A DNA stretch of 64,000 bases, from the NCBI GenBank assembly GCA_030247885.1, contig JAPDRO010000012.1:910397-974396 (forward strand). Direction: 5' to 3'. This DNA comes from Taxawa tesnikishii (nom. ined.). Its lineage: Eukaryota > Ascomycota > Dothideomycetes > Dothideales. Below the pieces are notes generated by a model that saw only the letters and a program-made list of their open reading frames with translations, searched no databases and had not been told where the DNA came from. A program made the translations under genes and the position numbers. The stretch's first letter is position 1, and each line of letters opens with the position of its first letter. Positions 34,950-47,945 of this stretch are shown here, in pieces.

Positions 34950-35283
34950 TAAATATTTATTTATAACTATTATTAGCTTTTAAAGAATTTCTAGCTAAAT
35001 TATAATTATATTATAGTTTACTAAGTTTTAAAGGATAAAAGTATTAAGAATTAAATTACTAAGAAGAGACCTTTATTATTAAAAGCTTTAACTAAAAGAA
35101 AAAGAAAATAGTATAAATTATATAAAGACTATAATATTAAAGACTAACTAAAAGTTATCTTTTTAAATAAGTACTTTATAAAGTATAATTTTAGTAAATT
35201 AACTACTTATATATAACGTACTATTAACTAAGTATATTAAAAAGATAAGGTTTAACTATTTTATAATAGTATAAGTTAATATA
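34950..35283. other. unclassified RIPed spacer between two group A elements
   Basis: About 330 bp of AT-rich sequence without recognisable structure. Confidence 0.4.
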
Positions 35284-35970
35284 TAATATATTTTATTACC
35301 GAGTAGTTTATTATTACTAAGTAGTTTACCCTTATTAATATTATAACTATTATAAACTAATTATAATAATACCTTTATAATATAATACGTAATTAATTTA
35401 TAATAAAAGTACATTATACCTTACTATTAAGGTTACCTTAATAACCCTTCTTAATAGTTAAAGATATATATCTAAGGTATTTAATATTCCCTAAATAACT
35501 CTAAAATAATAACATAATAAAAAGCTCGTATAACGCGACTATAAGCCTAACTTAAAGAAGCTATAAAAGATAAAGGAAAAGGCGATAATAATACGTATAT
35601 TTAAGCTAAACTTACGAGGAATAAGCGCTATAAAGACTATAGTAAAAGAAATAGTTAATAATTTACTAACTATACGTAGTAAAGGGCCTATTAGTAAGTA
35701 CTAAGTAAATAGGTTTAAGATATATACTAAGGAAGTTAAGTTTTAACGTAGTTATTTATACGATTATTAATAAGTCTTAAATAAAGATATACGTATTATA
35801 ATACTCTAGTTCGAACTAGTTAAAAAGATAAAGGAAAAGTATAGTATCTTAAATAAAGATATATATAACTTTAATAAGATAAGCTTTATAATAAGTATAA
35901 TTAACGCTTAAATAGTCTTTATAAGCTCTAAGAAACGAAGTAATCTTAAAAGATATAACTAAGTAACTAG

Positions 35971-36197
35971 TATAATAGAAAGAACCTTATATTAAGTTAA
36001 GTTAAGACTATAAAAGGTAGTTACGCAAGTAGTAATAGAGATAGTAGTTAGTAAGATATAAGATAAAAATAAGACATAGAAAGAATAGTTATTAATTAAA
36101 TAAGTAACTATCTTATATACGGACTAAATAAGTAGGAATTAAAGGTAACTTTTACGTAACTAATAACTTATAACTATCTAGTAGTTACTCTACTATA
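35971..36197 (-). repeat. LTR of the 11.2-kb gypsy-like element (3' LTR in element orientation)
   Basis: 227 bp, paired with 46911-47137. Differences between the two are almost all C/T or G/A, consistent with RIP after insertion. Confidence 0.85.
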
Positions 36198-39100
36198 TAC
36201 TTCCCTTCCTCCTTAAGTACTCGTCCTCTAAGTACTATATAGACTATACTTATTATATATCTCTAGGAGTTATGTAATCTACTTATCTATTAAGGAAAGA
36301 CGAAGGTAAAAACTAGCGAGGGTAGTATAAATAACTACTCTAGTTAAAATAAGTAGCTAAAATAAAACTCCTAGTTAATATTTATATTAAAAGCTTTATT
36401 ACGAAGGCTTTTACTAGAATTATTCTCGTTAGAAATATTTATCGCTAATCCTTCTCCTTTACCTTTATTACTAGTATTCTTTTCGGAACTCTCTTCCGAA
36501 CTAATAGACTCTACTAACTTATTATTCGAAGAGACTTTATTATATCTTTACTTATAGTAATTATAAAACTTTATTAGATAGTACTAAGCCTCGGCGTCTA
36601 TAGTTATACGAAAGTAAATATAAAACTTACGTATAGCGTTAGCGTAATACTTATTAATAAACTTCTTTTACTTTTTATTATTAGTATTAAAAAGGATAGT
36701 ACGCTTAGTTAAAGTACGAGGGTCTACCTACGTAGTACGCCCTATAATTACTTAAAATACTACGCTATCTATAATATAGGAGATAGCTATTAGAAAAGCG
36801 TACGTAATTGTACCGTATATCTAAGGATATTTAGAAGGCGTAAATAAAGGTAAAGTAAACTTTAAGTAACTAAGAGTAAGAGTAGTCTAGTTATTAGCTT
36901 TAGTATTAATTTCTAAAGTACTAAGGTCCTCTTTAATAACTATATACTATAGGAATACTATTACTCTCTTCTTAACTAGTCCTCTATTAGAACTATAAAG
37001 AAAGTATAGTAAAGTAATACGTACCTCTTTAGTTTTATAAGGGACTTCCTCTTACTATAAGTTATACTTCTCTTTATCCTCCTTACTTTAGATCTTATTA
37101 TTAATATAAATAATAGCTCTACTAGAAGTCTTATTACTACTACGTTCCTATACGTTATATTACTATTCTTTAAAATACTAATAAATACCTTTAATTAAGA
37201 CTATATAATTATTCTTCGTCTTATTTACTAGGGATATAGTTCCTTAGATTATATTAGTACTATTACTAGCTAGAAGATAGTTTAAATAGTTATTTAAGTA
37301 ACGGAATTTAGTCTTACTAGCTCTAGTTACGTACTTATAGTAATATAAGTAGGAAACTAACTATTAATTATAATCGGGCTATAAGTATATATAGGCTAGA
37401 TAGTATAGTATATCTTAACAAATAACTTACTAAGTATAACTATAATAGGCGTTACGTAACTAGCCTTAATTAGATTAACTAGTAGGAAGACGAAGATAGT
37501 ACTTATATATAGTAAGCTCTTTTAGTATATTCTTTATAAAGTCCTCTTTAAATAGCTAGTCGAATATATTAATATTAACGGTACTATCCTTTTAAAACTA
37601 GTCGTAAGTACTTAGAAAAATAGACTCTATAATAGTTCTATAATTGTATTTTTTAGCTAGAGAAATATAGTACTAATATTTATAGAGACTACGAGTATTA
37701 AAAGTACGAGCTAGCCTACGAGACTTATAAAATTAATTTATAGTCTTAGGGTTAGTTTTAAGCTTAGAAGCTTTATTAAATAAGAACTCTCTTATACGTA
37801 TAATTAGCTACTCTTTACTAAGAGCTTTAATATAGTATTTAACTTTCTAGTAGAGTTAAAAAAGGTATACTTTATAGAATACTTTATTATCTTTATTAAT
37901 AGTACGTAGTACCTTCTTTATTAAGTTAGTAATATTAGGATTTAATATCTTACTCGAGAGTTAATTAATCTCCCTCTAAAGAGCTTTATATTTCCTACTA
38001 ATCTAGTAACTATAGCTACTTCTTTTCTTTAGAGCTATTTCCTTTATATCTTCCTTATATTACTCTTTTTCCTCCTCCGAATTAGATAGGATAGGATCCT
38101 TAAATATCTTATTATCGTTTATATTTTTACGGAGATTATTACTAAGGTTACAAGTATTTTATTTACTAGGATCGTTATATAAATTAGTAAGAATATTTAA
38201 ATCCTAGTTAAGAAGTATACTAACTATCGTCCTACGCTTACGTTCTTTTACTTCCTCTTCTTTAATCTTACGTCTTACTCCTTCTAAAAGTAATAAAAGG
38301 GAGAGCTCTTTAGTATAAGTATATTCGTATTATTAATATTTATAAGTAAAGTTTAGGCGTAGCTACTATATAATAGTTTAGTATTAGTAACTTTATAAAC
38401 TTCTCCTTACTTATTAATAGTATATCCTAGTATAGTTAAGTACTTATATTCTCCTTAATTAAGCGGTAAATATCTCTTAAAGTACTCTTTAATATTTTCT
38501 AAGTCCCTAGGCTAAAATAGTTAACTCTTCTTAGAACCTTTACCTTTAATATAGTTATAATATATATACTTATAAAGGAATACGTAAACTACTTACTTTA
38601 TAGTAAACCCCTTTCTAACTAGCCGTCTTATCTTAAAGAGGATTATATTATTAAGGTTAAACTAAAAGATATTTATATTTCTTATAATTTACTATAAGTT
38701 ATAAAGAGTTCTCTTAGCTTTTACTTACTCGTCTCTTTTATTAAGAAGAAGTCTTTCCAATTAGATAGCGTCCTTAAAGTCTTTTAGAAGTTTAGTTTAA
38801 AGGTTATTTTTCTCTTATAATAGTCCTATAATAGTAGGGACTAGTATTTACTTAGTCTTTCTTCTTCTTAGGAGATTTTATTACTTAAGTCGAGGGCTAC
38901 GTAATAGTATTCGTCGTTATTACTAATTTTCTTTACTTCTTTAAATACTTAGTAAAATAACTCGGAAATTAGAACGATAAAGTTATTAGCTTTAGTAGTA
39001 TTAATAACCTAACTATTAAGTAAGTTAAGTTATAATATAGTAAGTCGTAAGTATAGTTAAACTTTAGTAAATATATAGTAAGGAAATACTATCTTCTAGT

Positions 39101-42100
39101 AGGTTTCTAAGGTGTCCGTAACTACCGTACTTGCGAATTATAGTAGCGTTATTAGTAGTAGCTTTAAAGCGTAGTTTCTAAAGGATTTATAGTCTAGTAT
39201 ATAAATTTAGATATTTATTACGTATTTTACTTCCTTAAAGGAAAATATAGCTAATATCCGAAGATTTCGATTTTAAAAGTATCTTTCCTTTTACTTCTTT
39301 CTTATTACCCCTTATTACTACTATTACTTAATCCTTTTAACTTATAGTATAAAAAGAATATCTTTTTATATAAATATAAACTTCTTATCTTATAAGCTTT
39401 ACGCTTTTATTTAGTAATAAGATAAGACTACTATCTTAAGTAAATAAATAAAGGCCTTATTACGAAAGGAAAATATAAGAATAGTAAAAAATAAATAATA
39501 AAAGAGATTATTAAGAGAATTAATAAAGGAAATTATCTAAAGAAATAAATAAAAAGATTATTAAAATAATATAAAAATATACTTCCCTTTCTTTATAAGT
39601 CTATCCTTAGACTTAAGTTTTTATATAACTCTTAGAGTTATATAAAACCTAGCCTACTAGCTAGCTAGTTACTTTATATAATCCTCGTACTATAATAGAT
39701 CGAATCCTCGTAGTACGCTAATAATTACCTTTAGGTTTATATCTCTAATATTTATAAGTAATTTATCTTCTAGTTCCTCGTCTTATAAATTAATTTCTAA
39801 TCCTTTATTCTTAAGTAAAGGTATATTACCTTTAGTAGCTACTAACCGATCTTATAGTTATTTAAGCGTAGTTAGGAAGATAGGCTAGATCTATAGTTTT
39901 AGCTAATTTCAGTATAAGTTCCTTTTATTTTAATATTATCTAAGGTTTCTAGTACGTAAGTACTTATAAAGGTAACGCTTTTAATCTTAGAAGGACTATA
40001 CTATCGAAATAGTAGCTTATTTCTCTAGATTTTCTTACGTTTTATATTATAAATAAGAACTTCTTATTTAACGTTTAACTATTCGAACGTAATATTCTTT
40101 CGATTATTAAATTCCTTTATATTTTACTTTTATATTTACTATTAGTATAGTAGTATATCCTCTAGGACTTTATCTTAACGTACTAACTATTATACGTATA
40201 TAGCTACTAAATCTATAGTAGTTTTAATAGTACTTTAGTTTAGTACTTACTATAATAGGAATTCTAGTTCGATTAAAAAACGATATTTCTTTTATATAGG
40301 ATTTATACTAGAGATATATTAATAAATCGCCTTAGCGTAATCTAGTTTACTTATAAGGTTTCTAGTAACTATATATCCTAGGGCTTACTAAACTCGGAAG
40401 TAAGCTTTAATAAGTAGTTAATAAGGTTCGGATATTTACGTTTTACTAATTTATTACCTTTAAGATAATAAGTAAAGGTAATAATCTTCCGAATTTTATA
40501 TTATATAACTAACGTAAATATATAGCCAAAGTTCTTAAGTCCTCTATTACTAATTAGTTTAGTAAAGTACTTATATCTATAAATAACGTCCTTATAAAGG
40601 AATCTTATAATAGCCTAGCTATTAGGCTTACGTAATACTCTAGCCTCTAGTTACTTTAATACTAATTCTTTAGCGACAACAAGGTATTCCTTACTACTAA
40701 ACGTAAGTATAAAGATAATATTTACTAATTATACTTCTCTAAGGACTTACTAGTAAACCGAATGTAATTCCTTTATATCCTTATAGTTAGTACGTATCTA
40801 GTACTCTAGGTAGCTCGCGTAGTATCTAGAAATATCTTTAAAGGTATTATTTTACTAGTAATAATTAGTAACCTTTTTATAAGTAGCTTCTCGTCCTTAG
40901 TAGCTACTTTTATTATATAGGCTTTAAATAATCTTTCGCCTTTAATCCTTATTATTAATTACTTACTATAGTAGTATATTCCTAATATTTCTCTAAAATA
41001 AATACTAACTACGAACTAGATAGTTAAGCGCCTCTTTCTTAAATGCGTAAAATTCCTTAAGATTTATAGTTATAAGCTTTTTTAAAGTTATAAGGTATTT
41101 CGCTATTTTCTAAGATTTCTTTAAGTAACCTTTTACTAACGATATTTTAATAGTAGCCGCTATAGTTATAGAGTATATTTTAATACTCCCGTTAACTATA
41201 ATAGTATATATAAAAGTAGTAAATAGATTTACGTTAATAACTACGTTAATATCTTACTTGTTTAATATATTATTATTATTTAAAGGATAGTAAAGTCTCC
41301 GAGATAGTATATTTATAGTAGTATATTTAGTACTATATATATATCGAACCTCGAATATAAATAGTTATATCTAAGCTACCTATTAAGCTATAATAAAACT
41401 AGGAAGATCCGAGGACAATTTATTAAGCTACGCTACTAGCGTTCTAGTATTAATTTCTAAGATAAAGAATATACTATATAAATACGAGCGTACTTTCTTT
41501 AGGGCCTTAAGTACTCCTTTATATTTACGTTTTCTAGTATCGTAGCTAGATTTCGTAGTTATTTAGAGGCTACTTTTATATTATATTAAATATTATTTCT
41601 TCTTATTATTTCTAGCTAACTATATTAGGATAGCTCTCTATTTACGAAGGCTAGAATCTACGGCTAAAATAATAGATCCTACTCCTTTAGTATAATTAAT
41701 AGACTTTAGTACTAAAGTATTAGTAAGCTTTACCTTTAGTAGCTTAACTACTTATTTAGCTAGTTTTCTAAAGGAAAATACTACGTCTTTTATATAAGTT
41801 TATATAATAGTACTACTATATATATAAAGTTTTCTACCTAGAGACAATAGTATAAACTTAAGCTAAGGAATACCTAAATATTTATAATATTCTTAAACTT
41901 ATCTTATTTTAAGATCTTAATAACCTTAGTAGTATCTAAATATTTACTTTTTAAGTTATAAATATAGCTAATAATCTTAATTTCGAATATATAGAATTAG
42001 GATTTTCCTTTAGTAATAGTATAGTTAATACGTTTTAAATTCGTAAGAATACTATCTAGCTAATAAATATACTTTAAAACGTATTTCTAAATACTAGGTA

Positions 42101-45100
42101 CTACTTTTACGTTTCCTTCTTTATTAACCGGGCCTTTAATACTAATATTATCTAGAAATAGTAATATTACGTATAAAATATATACTTCTAGGATTTTAGT
42201 AATAATTCTTACGAACTACGCTATTAAGTTAGTAGCTCCTTAAAGTAGCGTTATTTATCTTAGTAGTCTTAAAAGAGTTATAAATCCTATTATATCTCTA
42301 TATTTTATAGTAAGTTCTATCTAATTATATCTAGAAAAGAAGTTAATAAGGAACGTTATTATAAGTCCTATAAATTGCTCGCTAAATTTATTTAGATTTA
42401 AGAGTAGATTTCTATTACAAATAGTAATATAGTTAATATTTATAACTATATTAATAATACGGAACTTATTTTACTCCTTCTTAGTAACGAGAAACTATAG
42501 ATTCTAGTATAAGCTATAATAGTATTTTAATAATCTTACCTTTAGTTATTCCTATAGTATTTTTATAATCTTAGAAATTATTACTTTAAGTATAAGGAAC
42601 TCTAGAGCTTACTATACTTTATAGAGTATTATCCTAATCTCCTAAGGTAATACTATATTTAGTTTAACCTTTTCGATTTCTAAGAAGTCTTATACTAGTA
42701 CTACTTTCCTATTATATAGTATTTCTAGTAGTAAATCCTTTTCCTTTAACTATAGCTACTTTCTAGTTTATAGTTTTATAATACGTTCCTTATTAAGATA
42801 AATACTACGCTAAATTTTAAAGAATTTCGAAATAAGCTATTATTTATATTACTTTACTAACTATAAAAGTAGTTTCTCTCTTACTAATATTCTTTCTCTC
42901 TAGTTAATAAGTCCTCTTAGAGTTAAGCTATTAAATAAGGACGAATTAACTAGATTAACCTTATTTACCTTTTACTTATATAGTATCTTCGTATATATTA
43001 TATTATCTCTTTCTTAACTCTTTATATAAAAGCGTCCTCGCTCTTAAATCGGACTAATTATATAAGATAAATCGAATCTTTTAACTATTCGAATCTTAGC
43101 TATTTATAAATTTCTAGATATATATAAGAGGAAAGTTATAAGCGCGCCTTTTTAGTACTTTTAGTCTTACGTATTATTATGTAACTACATAAACTAGATC
43201 CGTATATTTAAGTTATTACTATCCGATTATTATAGTTATATTATTCTTCTATTAGTCCTATTAGATATTATATTTAGTATAAGATTTCTAGACCCTAAAT
43301 TTAGCGCTAAGCCTCTAGACTCTAGATAACCTTACGTTCTTAATAGTAGCTACTAGCTAATTATATTTATATAGCTCCTAGAGCTATATAAAAATCTACT
43401 AATAATCTTACTAGTAGCCTTACTATTACTAGCGCTCGATACTACGCGTATACTTATATACGTAGCTTTATACTTAGATTTCTCGTCTCTTATTAGTCTA
43501 TTCGATAAGGTAGAAGCCTTACTAATTATAGAGCTACTTACTCTTTTCCCTACTTTACTATAACTAGTATTATAAAGTAGTATAGTATTTTCTTCGTAGT
43601 ATAATTCTAATTTATATAAGGATAAATACTAATAAAAGAAGTAGAAATATTACCGAACTTATTATATATAGTATCCTCCTAAGTACTATCGTTATAGTTA
43701 ATTACTTTTAGCCTAGATATACGTTCTTATAACTATCCTAGGATAATATTATTAAGGAGTTAGTTTATAATAAAGAAAGAGGTAAGAATCCTAATACTAT
43801 TAAGACGAATAATAACTTTTTAAACTATACTCTTAAAGGTACTTTCCCTAGTTACGTTACGTAATACTAGACTCGGCCTATTACTAATAAGAATACTAGC
43901 TTACCTTACTATAAAGGTACTTATTAAGTTGTATTTAGACTCGAAATCGATTAGGGCCTAATATCTACTTAAGTAGTTATTTAGTAATACCCTTATAAAT
44001 AGACTTCTAATATAAATAAGATCCTTATTTATAGTAGTAAATCTATCGTCTTTAAGAGGTTCTTCCTCCTCGTTTATAACTAGTAGTTTTACTTATAATA
44101 GTCGGATATTAATTCCTTTCTAATCCCTCTTATTATATAAGGAAATAGTAAATTAGTACTATTATCCTTTAATAGAAAATACTCCTATTTATTACTAGCT
44201 ATCGTCCTTAATAAATACGTAATATACTATTAGTTCTACGCTAGTATTTCTAGTAGCTAGATCCTCCCTAGCGTATTTCGGATTCTAATATTTAGCGAAG
44301 AAGTACTTAGCTATTACTAGTATAATACTAATAAGTTTATATGATAATAAGGATACCCTTATACTTTTAGTTATTTTAAAGACTTCTTTAGGATTAACTT
44401 CCTTTTAAGTTATCTTATCTTATTTTAGCGTCTTCGACTATATTTTACTATAAACTTTCCGTATAGTAGGAGGATCTTTTATACTTAGTTTTAGGCCTTT
44501 TACTATTTAGCTTTACCTTATATTACTTAGTAAAGTTATATTTAAAGGTTTTAGTTTTATAAAATATTTAACGTACTATTTAGTTCTTATAAATTTTAAG
44601 ACTAGAAGCCTACTAGTAGCCCTCTCCTTTTCTTTTAACTTACTAATCTAATAGTCTATAGAATTAGTATTACTTTACTTACTTCCTAGTACCTTATTAG
44701 TACGTACTATAATAATACTAATAATTCTCCGAGAGGTTTCGACTATATAATACTAAATAGCGACTTCGTCTTTAGAGTCTTTTTCCTTATTACTAGCTAG
44801 TCCTTTAAGTAATACTTTTAATTCCTTTAGAGAGTTTACTATAAGGAACCTTACTCGTATAAGGCGGCCCGAATATATATTCTCTTCTTCTTCTTTTACT
44901 CTTACTATCTAAATAACTACCTTCTTTAGTTCGAAGTATTTTAGTATTTACTTATATTAAGAAGGTTTTCTTTTTCCTCTTAGTTATAGAGACGTTTTAG
45001 AAGCTTATTTCTACTACCTAAGAAGATACTATTACTATTATAATACGCTTAGCCTTTACGCTTATACTCTTTAAGATATATATAACTATTTATACTATAA

Positions 45101-46910
45101 CTTAGTTTATAGTAAAACTAGTAATTTATAGGTCCTTAAGAGTATATAAGAATAATATTTACTCTTATAACTAGGGATTCGAAGGCCTTTTAATACTATC
45201 CTCTAGTAGTTATAAGTATTACTCTCGTAATGTTTTCCGAACCTTTCTATATATATACTAGTATAAAGTAATTAACTAGCTAGCCTATATAAATAAATAT
45301 TTTACTTACTTACTTAGTTAGTTTCTTTATAGTCTTATTAGTATACCCTCTACGTACTTAATTAGTCTTAAAGCTTATAGTTATACTCTTTTTCGAAGTA
45401 TAGTATAATTTTACTATTTCCTCGAAACGACTATTATTAGTTATAAAGCCTATAATTCCTTAATAACTAATCTTCTTATTTAAGAACTTCTTAGTTACCT
45501 TTATAATCTTTATAAAGTCTCTAAAAGTAGCCGAATCCTTACTATTTAACTATACCTTCTAATATACTTTCTCTAATATAAAGGGTACTAGTTTACGTAA
45601 TAGTAAAGACGCTTATTTAACTATATTTATATATTTATCTAGTACTCTCTTCTATAGAACTTAAAAGTACTAATAGTATCCTTTTAGTTCTTTAAAGTTT
45701 TACCTTTCTAATCCTTAGCCTTTTTATAAAGAGTAGCTAATATAAACTTAGTATTCCTTAAATAGTTAATATTATCCTTTTAGTACTCTTAGAGGATTTT
45801 CTCTTTAAACTAGTTTATTTCCTATTTATATAGAAATCTAGAGACTAGATAAATTTAGTAAGTCCTTTATTTATATACTAAGGAAGAGATTTAATAGACT
45901 TCTCTAAAGTAGTAAAGTTATTAATATATTACTCTTCCTAGTCTTTAATAAACTAAGTAATATTACTACTAGTAAACCTTAGAAATTTAGTAGTATTTAG
46001 CCTTAGTAAGTTACTACTAGTAATAAGGCGACGGAGATCTCTAATAAATAAGCCTTACCTTCTACTTATACTAATAGATACTTAAATAAAAGTAGTAAGT
46101 TAAATTATAGTAGAAGTAGTCGTAGTTTTACCTTAGCTATTACTAGGAGTACGAATAGCTTAACTATTAAACGAGGACGTCTCTATAACTAGTAAAGGCT
46201 TAAGATTATCGTCTAGAGTAAGTCTAAGAATATTATTATAAGTATTAAATAGTATAAAATCCTCGTTAGACTAGTATCTTCTATTAGTAGTATAAAAGGT
46301 ACTAAATACTTTTCCTTCTCTAAAAGTAATACTTTAAGTAACGTTCTTAAATATAGTAAGTTCCGTAAATATTATAGCGTAATAATAATAGTATAGTTTC
46401 TATTATAGTAAGATTTCTAATACTATCTTTAATAGATAAATATAAATCTCTATTTAAAGTAATACTATTATCTTTATCTTTTATAGTAGCTTAGTACTCT
46501 ATACTTTATTTTTAATTTCTAGTAAAGTTCGTCCCTAATATAAGTATACCCTAGTATTTATATAGTCCTCGTATTTCTAGATTTAACTAGGCCTTCGATA
46601 CTACTTACTCTTATAAGTACGCCTTCGACTCCTCTAGTTTAGATACGCTTCGATTTTAAAATAGAAAGCCTTAAGACGCTAGTTATACGATACCTTATAA
46701 AGGTTCCTTATATACTATATCGCTAATATAGGAGCTATTTCTAGCCTTTAAGGTCCTTCGTATTATTATAAATACGCGAGTAGCTAAAGGGATTAATCGT
46801 CCTCTTAGTATTAACTAGAACTTCTACTATTTTCTTACTACTTTACGTACTCCTTTTATTAACTATTTCCTTAAGGGCTTTATTTTTCCCCTTAGTATAA
46901 TTACTAAAAA

Positions 46911-47137
46911 TATAGTAAGGAGAACCTTATATTAAATTAAGTTAAGACTATAGAAGGTAGCTACGTAAGTAGTAATAGAGATAATAGTTAGTAAGATATA
47001 AGATAAGAATAAAATATAGAAAGAATAGTTAATAATTAAATAAGTAACTATCTTATATACGGACTAAATAAGTAGGAATTAAAGGTAGCTTTTACGTAAC
47101 TAATAACTTATAACTATTTAGTAGCTACTTTACTATA
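46911..47137 (-). repeat. LTR of the 11.2-kb gypsy-like element (5' LTR in element orientation)
   Basis: 227 bp, same length and order as 35971-36197; followed by the CTAG duplication and the resumed A4 sequence. Confidence 0.85.
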
Positions 47138-47945
47138 CTAGGAGTAAGTTATAATTATTTAAAGTATTTATATTACTAAGTAAATTATCTTACTCTTTAT
47201 TATCTTTAGTAGTAAGGTTCTTATATTAAGCTAATACGTAGACTTACCTCGCGACTAGATACTTAAGACTAGCGCTAATAGCTAGATAATAAATAAGCTT
47301 ACTTTAAAGTAGTTAAAGTACTTTAACGTATATATAAAGGCATATTAAGTAAGTATATATTACTTACTAATTATAAATAACTATAAGAGTTATAGTAGTT
47401 ATAACTTCTATAACTACTATAAAGAATAAAAGATTATTATTCTTTATATACCTTTATACTTATCGTACTTATTATAACTACTTAATATAAGCTATTTTAT
47501 TCCCTTAAAGTAAGTATATAACGCGGAGATTAATAGCTAGTTATAATACTTTATTATATAAGTTAAGAAAGAGGCCTTCCTACTAGCCTTTTATATTACT
47601 TTTAATAAGGTAATTATAAAGGATAATATCTAAGTAAGCTTTAAAAGCGATAAATTAGTTTCTTATAACTTAAAGTAAGTACTATTAAAGTTTAACGTAG
47701 TACTTTATATACTAATACTTATACTATTAAAAGTTACTTTATAGGAGTCTAAAATACTAGCTAATCTAAAGGAAATAAAGGCGTAAATAACGCTAGTTTA
47801 TAAGTATATATAACTATATAAGGATTCGCTTATTTTGCCTTTTTATAAGTTATAAATTTACTTACTAAAGGTATAACTATTATAAGTTATAAATTAGAGT
47901 TATAAATAAGGGAAATTATAAGTCTTTAAAAGTTAATTAAGTATT

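Larger units (their letters stand above)
35971..47137 (-). mobile_element. Ty3/gypsy-like LTR retrotransposon, RIPed, 11.2 kb
   Basis: It is bounded by two 227-bp LTRs in direct orientation and a 4-bp duplication CTAG (35967-35970, 47138-47141), inside transposon A4. LTR ends are TA..TA, as expected if TG..CA had been RIPed. A pyrimidine tract just inside the left LTR (36199-36212) is a polypurine tract on the minus strand, giving minus orientation. Minus-strand translation near 42080-42270 reads the reverse-transcriptase stretch LPQGATN-like (with a stop), then a YVDD-box equivalent LFLDNISIKGP, typical of fungal gypsy pol. Gag would lie at about 44-46.9 kb. The 10.7-kb interior is long for a gypsy element, so 36.2-39.8 kb may hold an additional gene or an unseen nested insertion. 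Confidence 0.8.
35286..47945 (+). mobile_element. Fot1/pogo-type transposon, group A, split by an LTR element and 3'-truncated (copy A4)
   Basis: The left terminus is ATATATTTTATTACCGAG with TA before it. Sequence parallels A3 up to 35970, is interrupted by the LTR element, and resumes at 47142 in register (GAGTAAGTTATAATTAT). Similarity to A3 stops at about 47945, and the last 350-360 bp with the right terminus are absent. A deletion or a later insertion removed that end. Confidence 0.78.
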
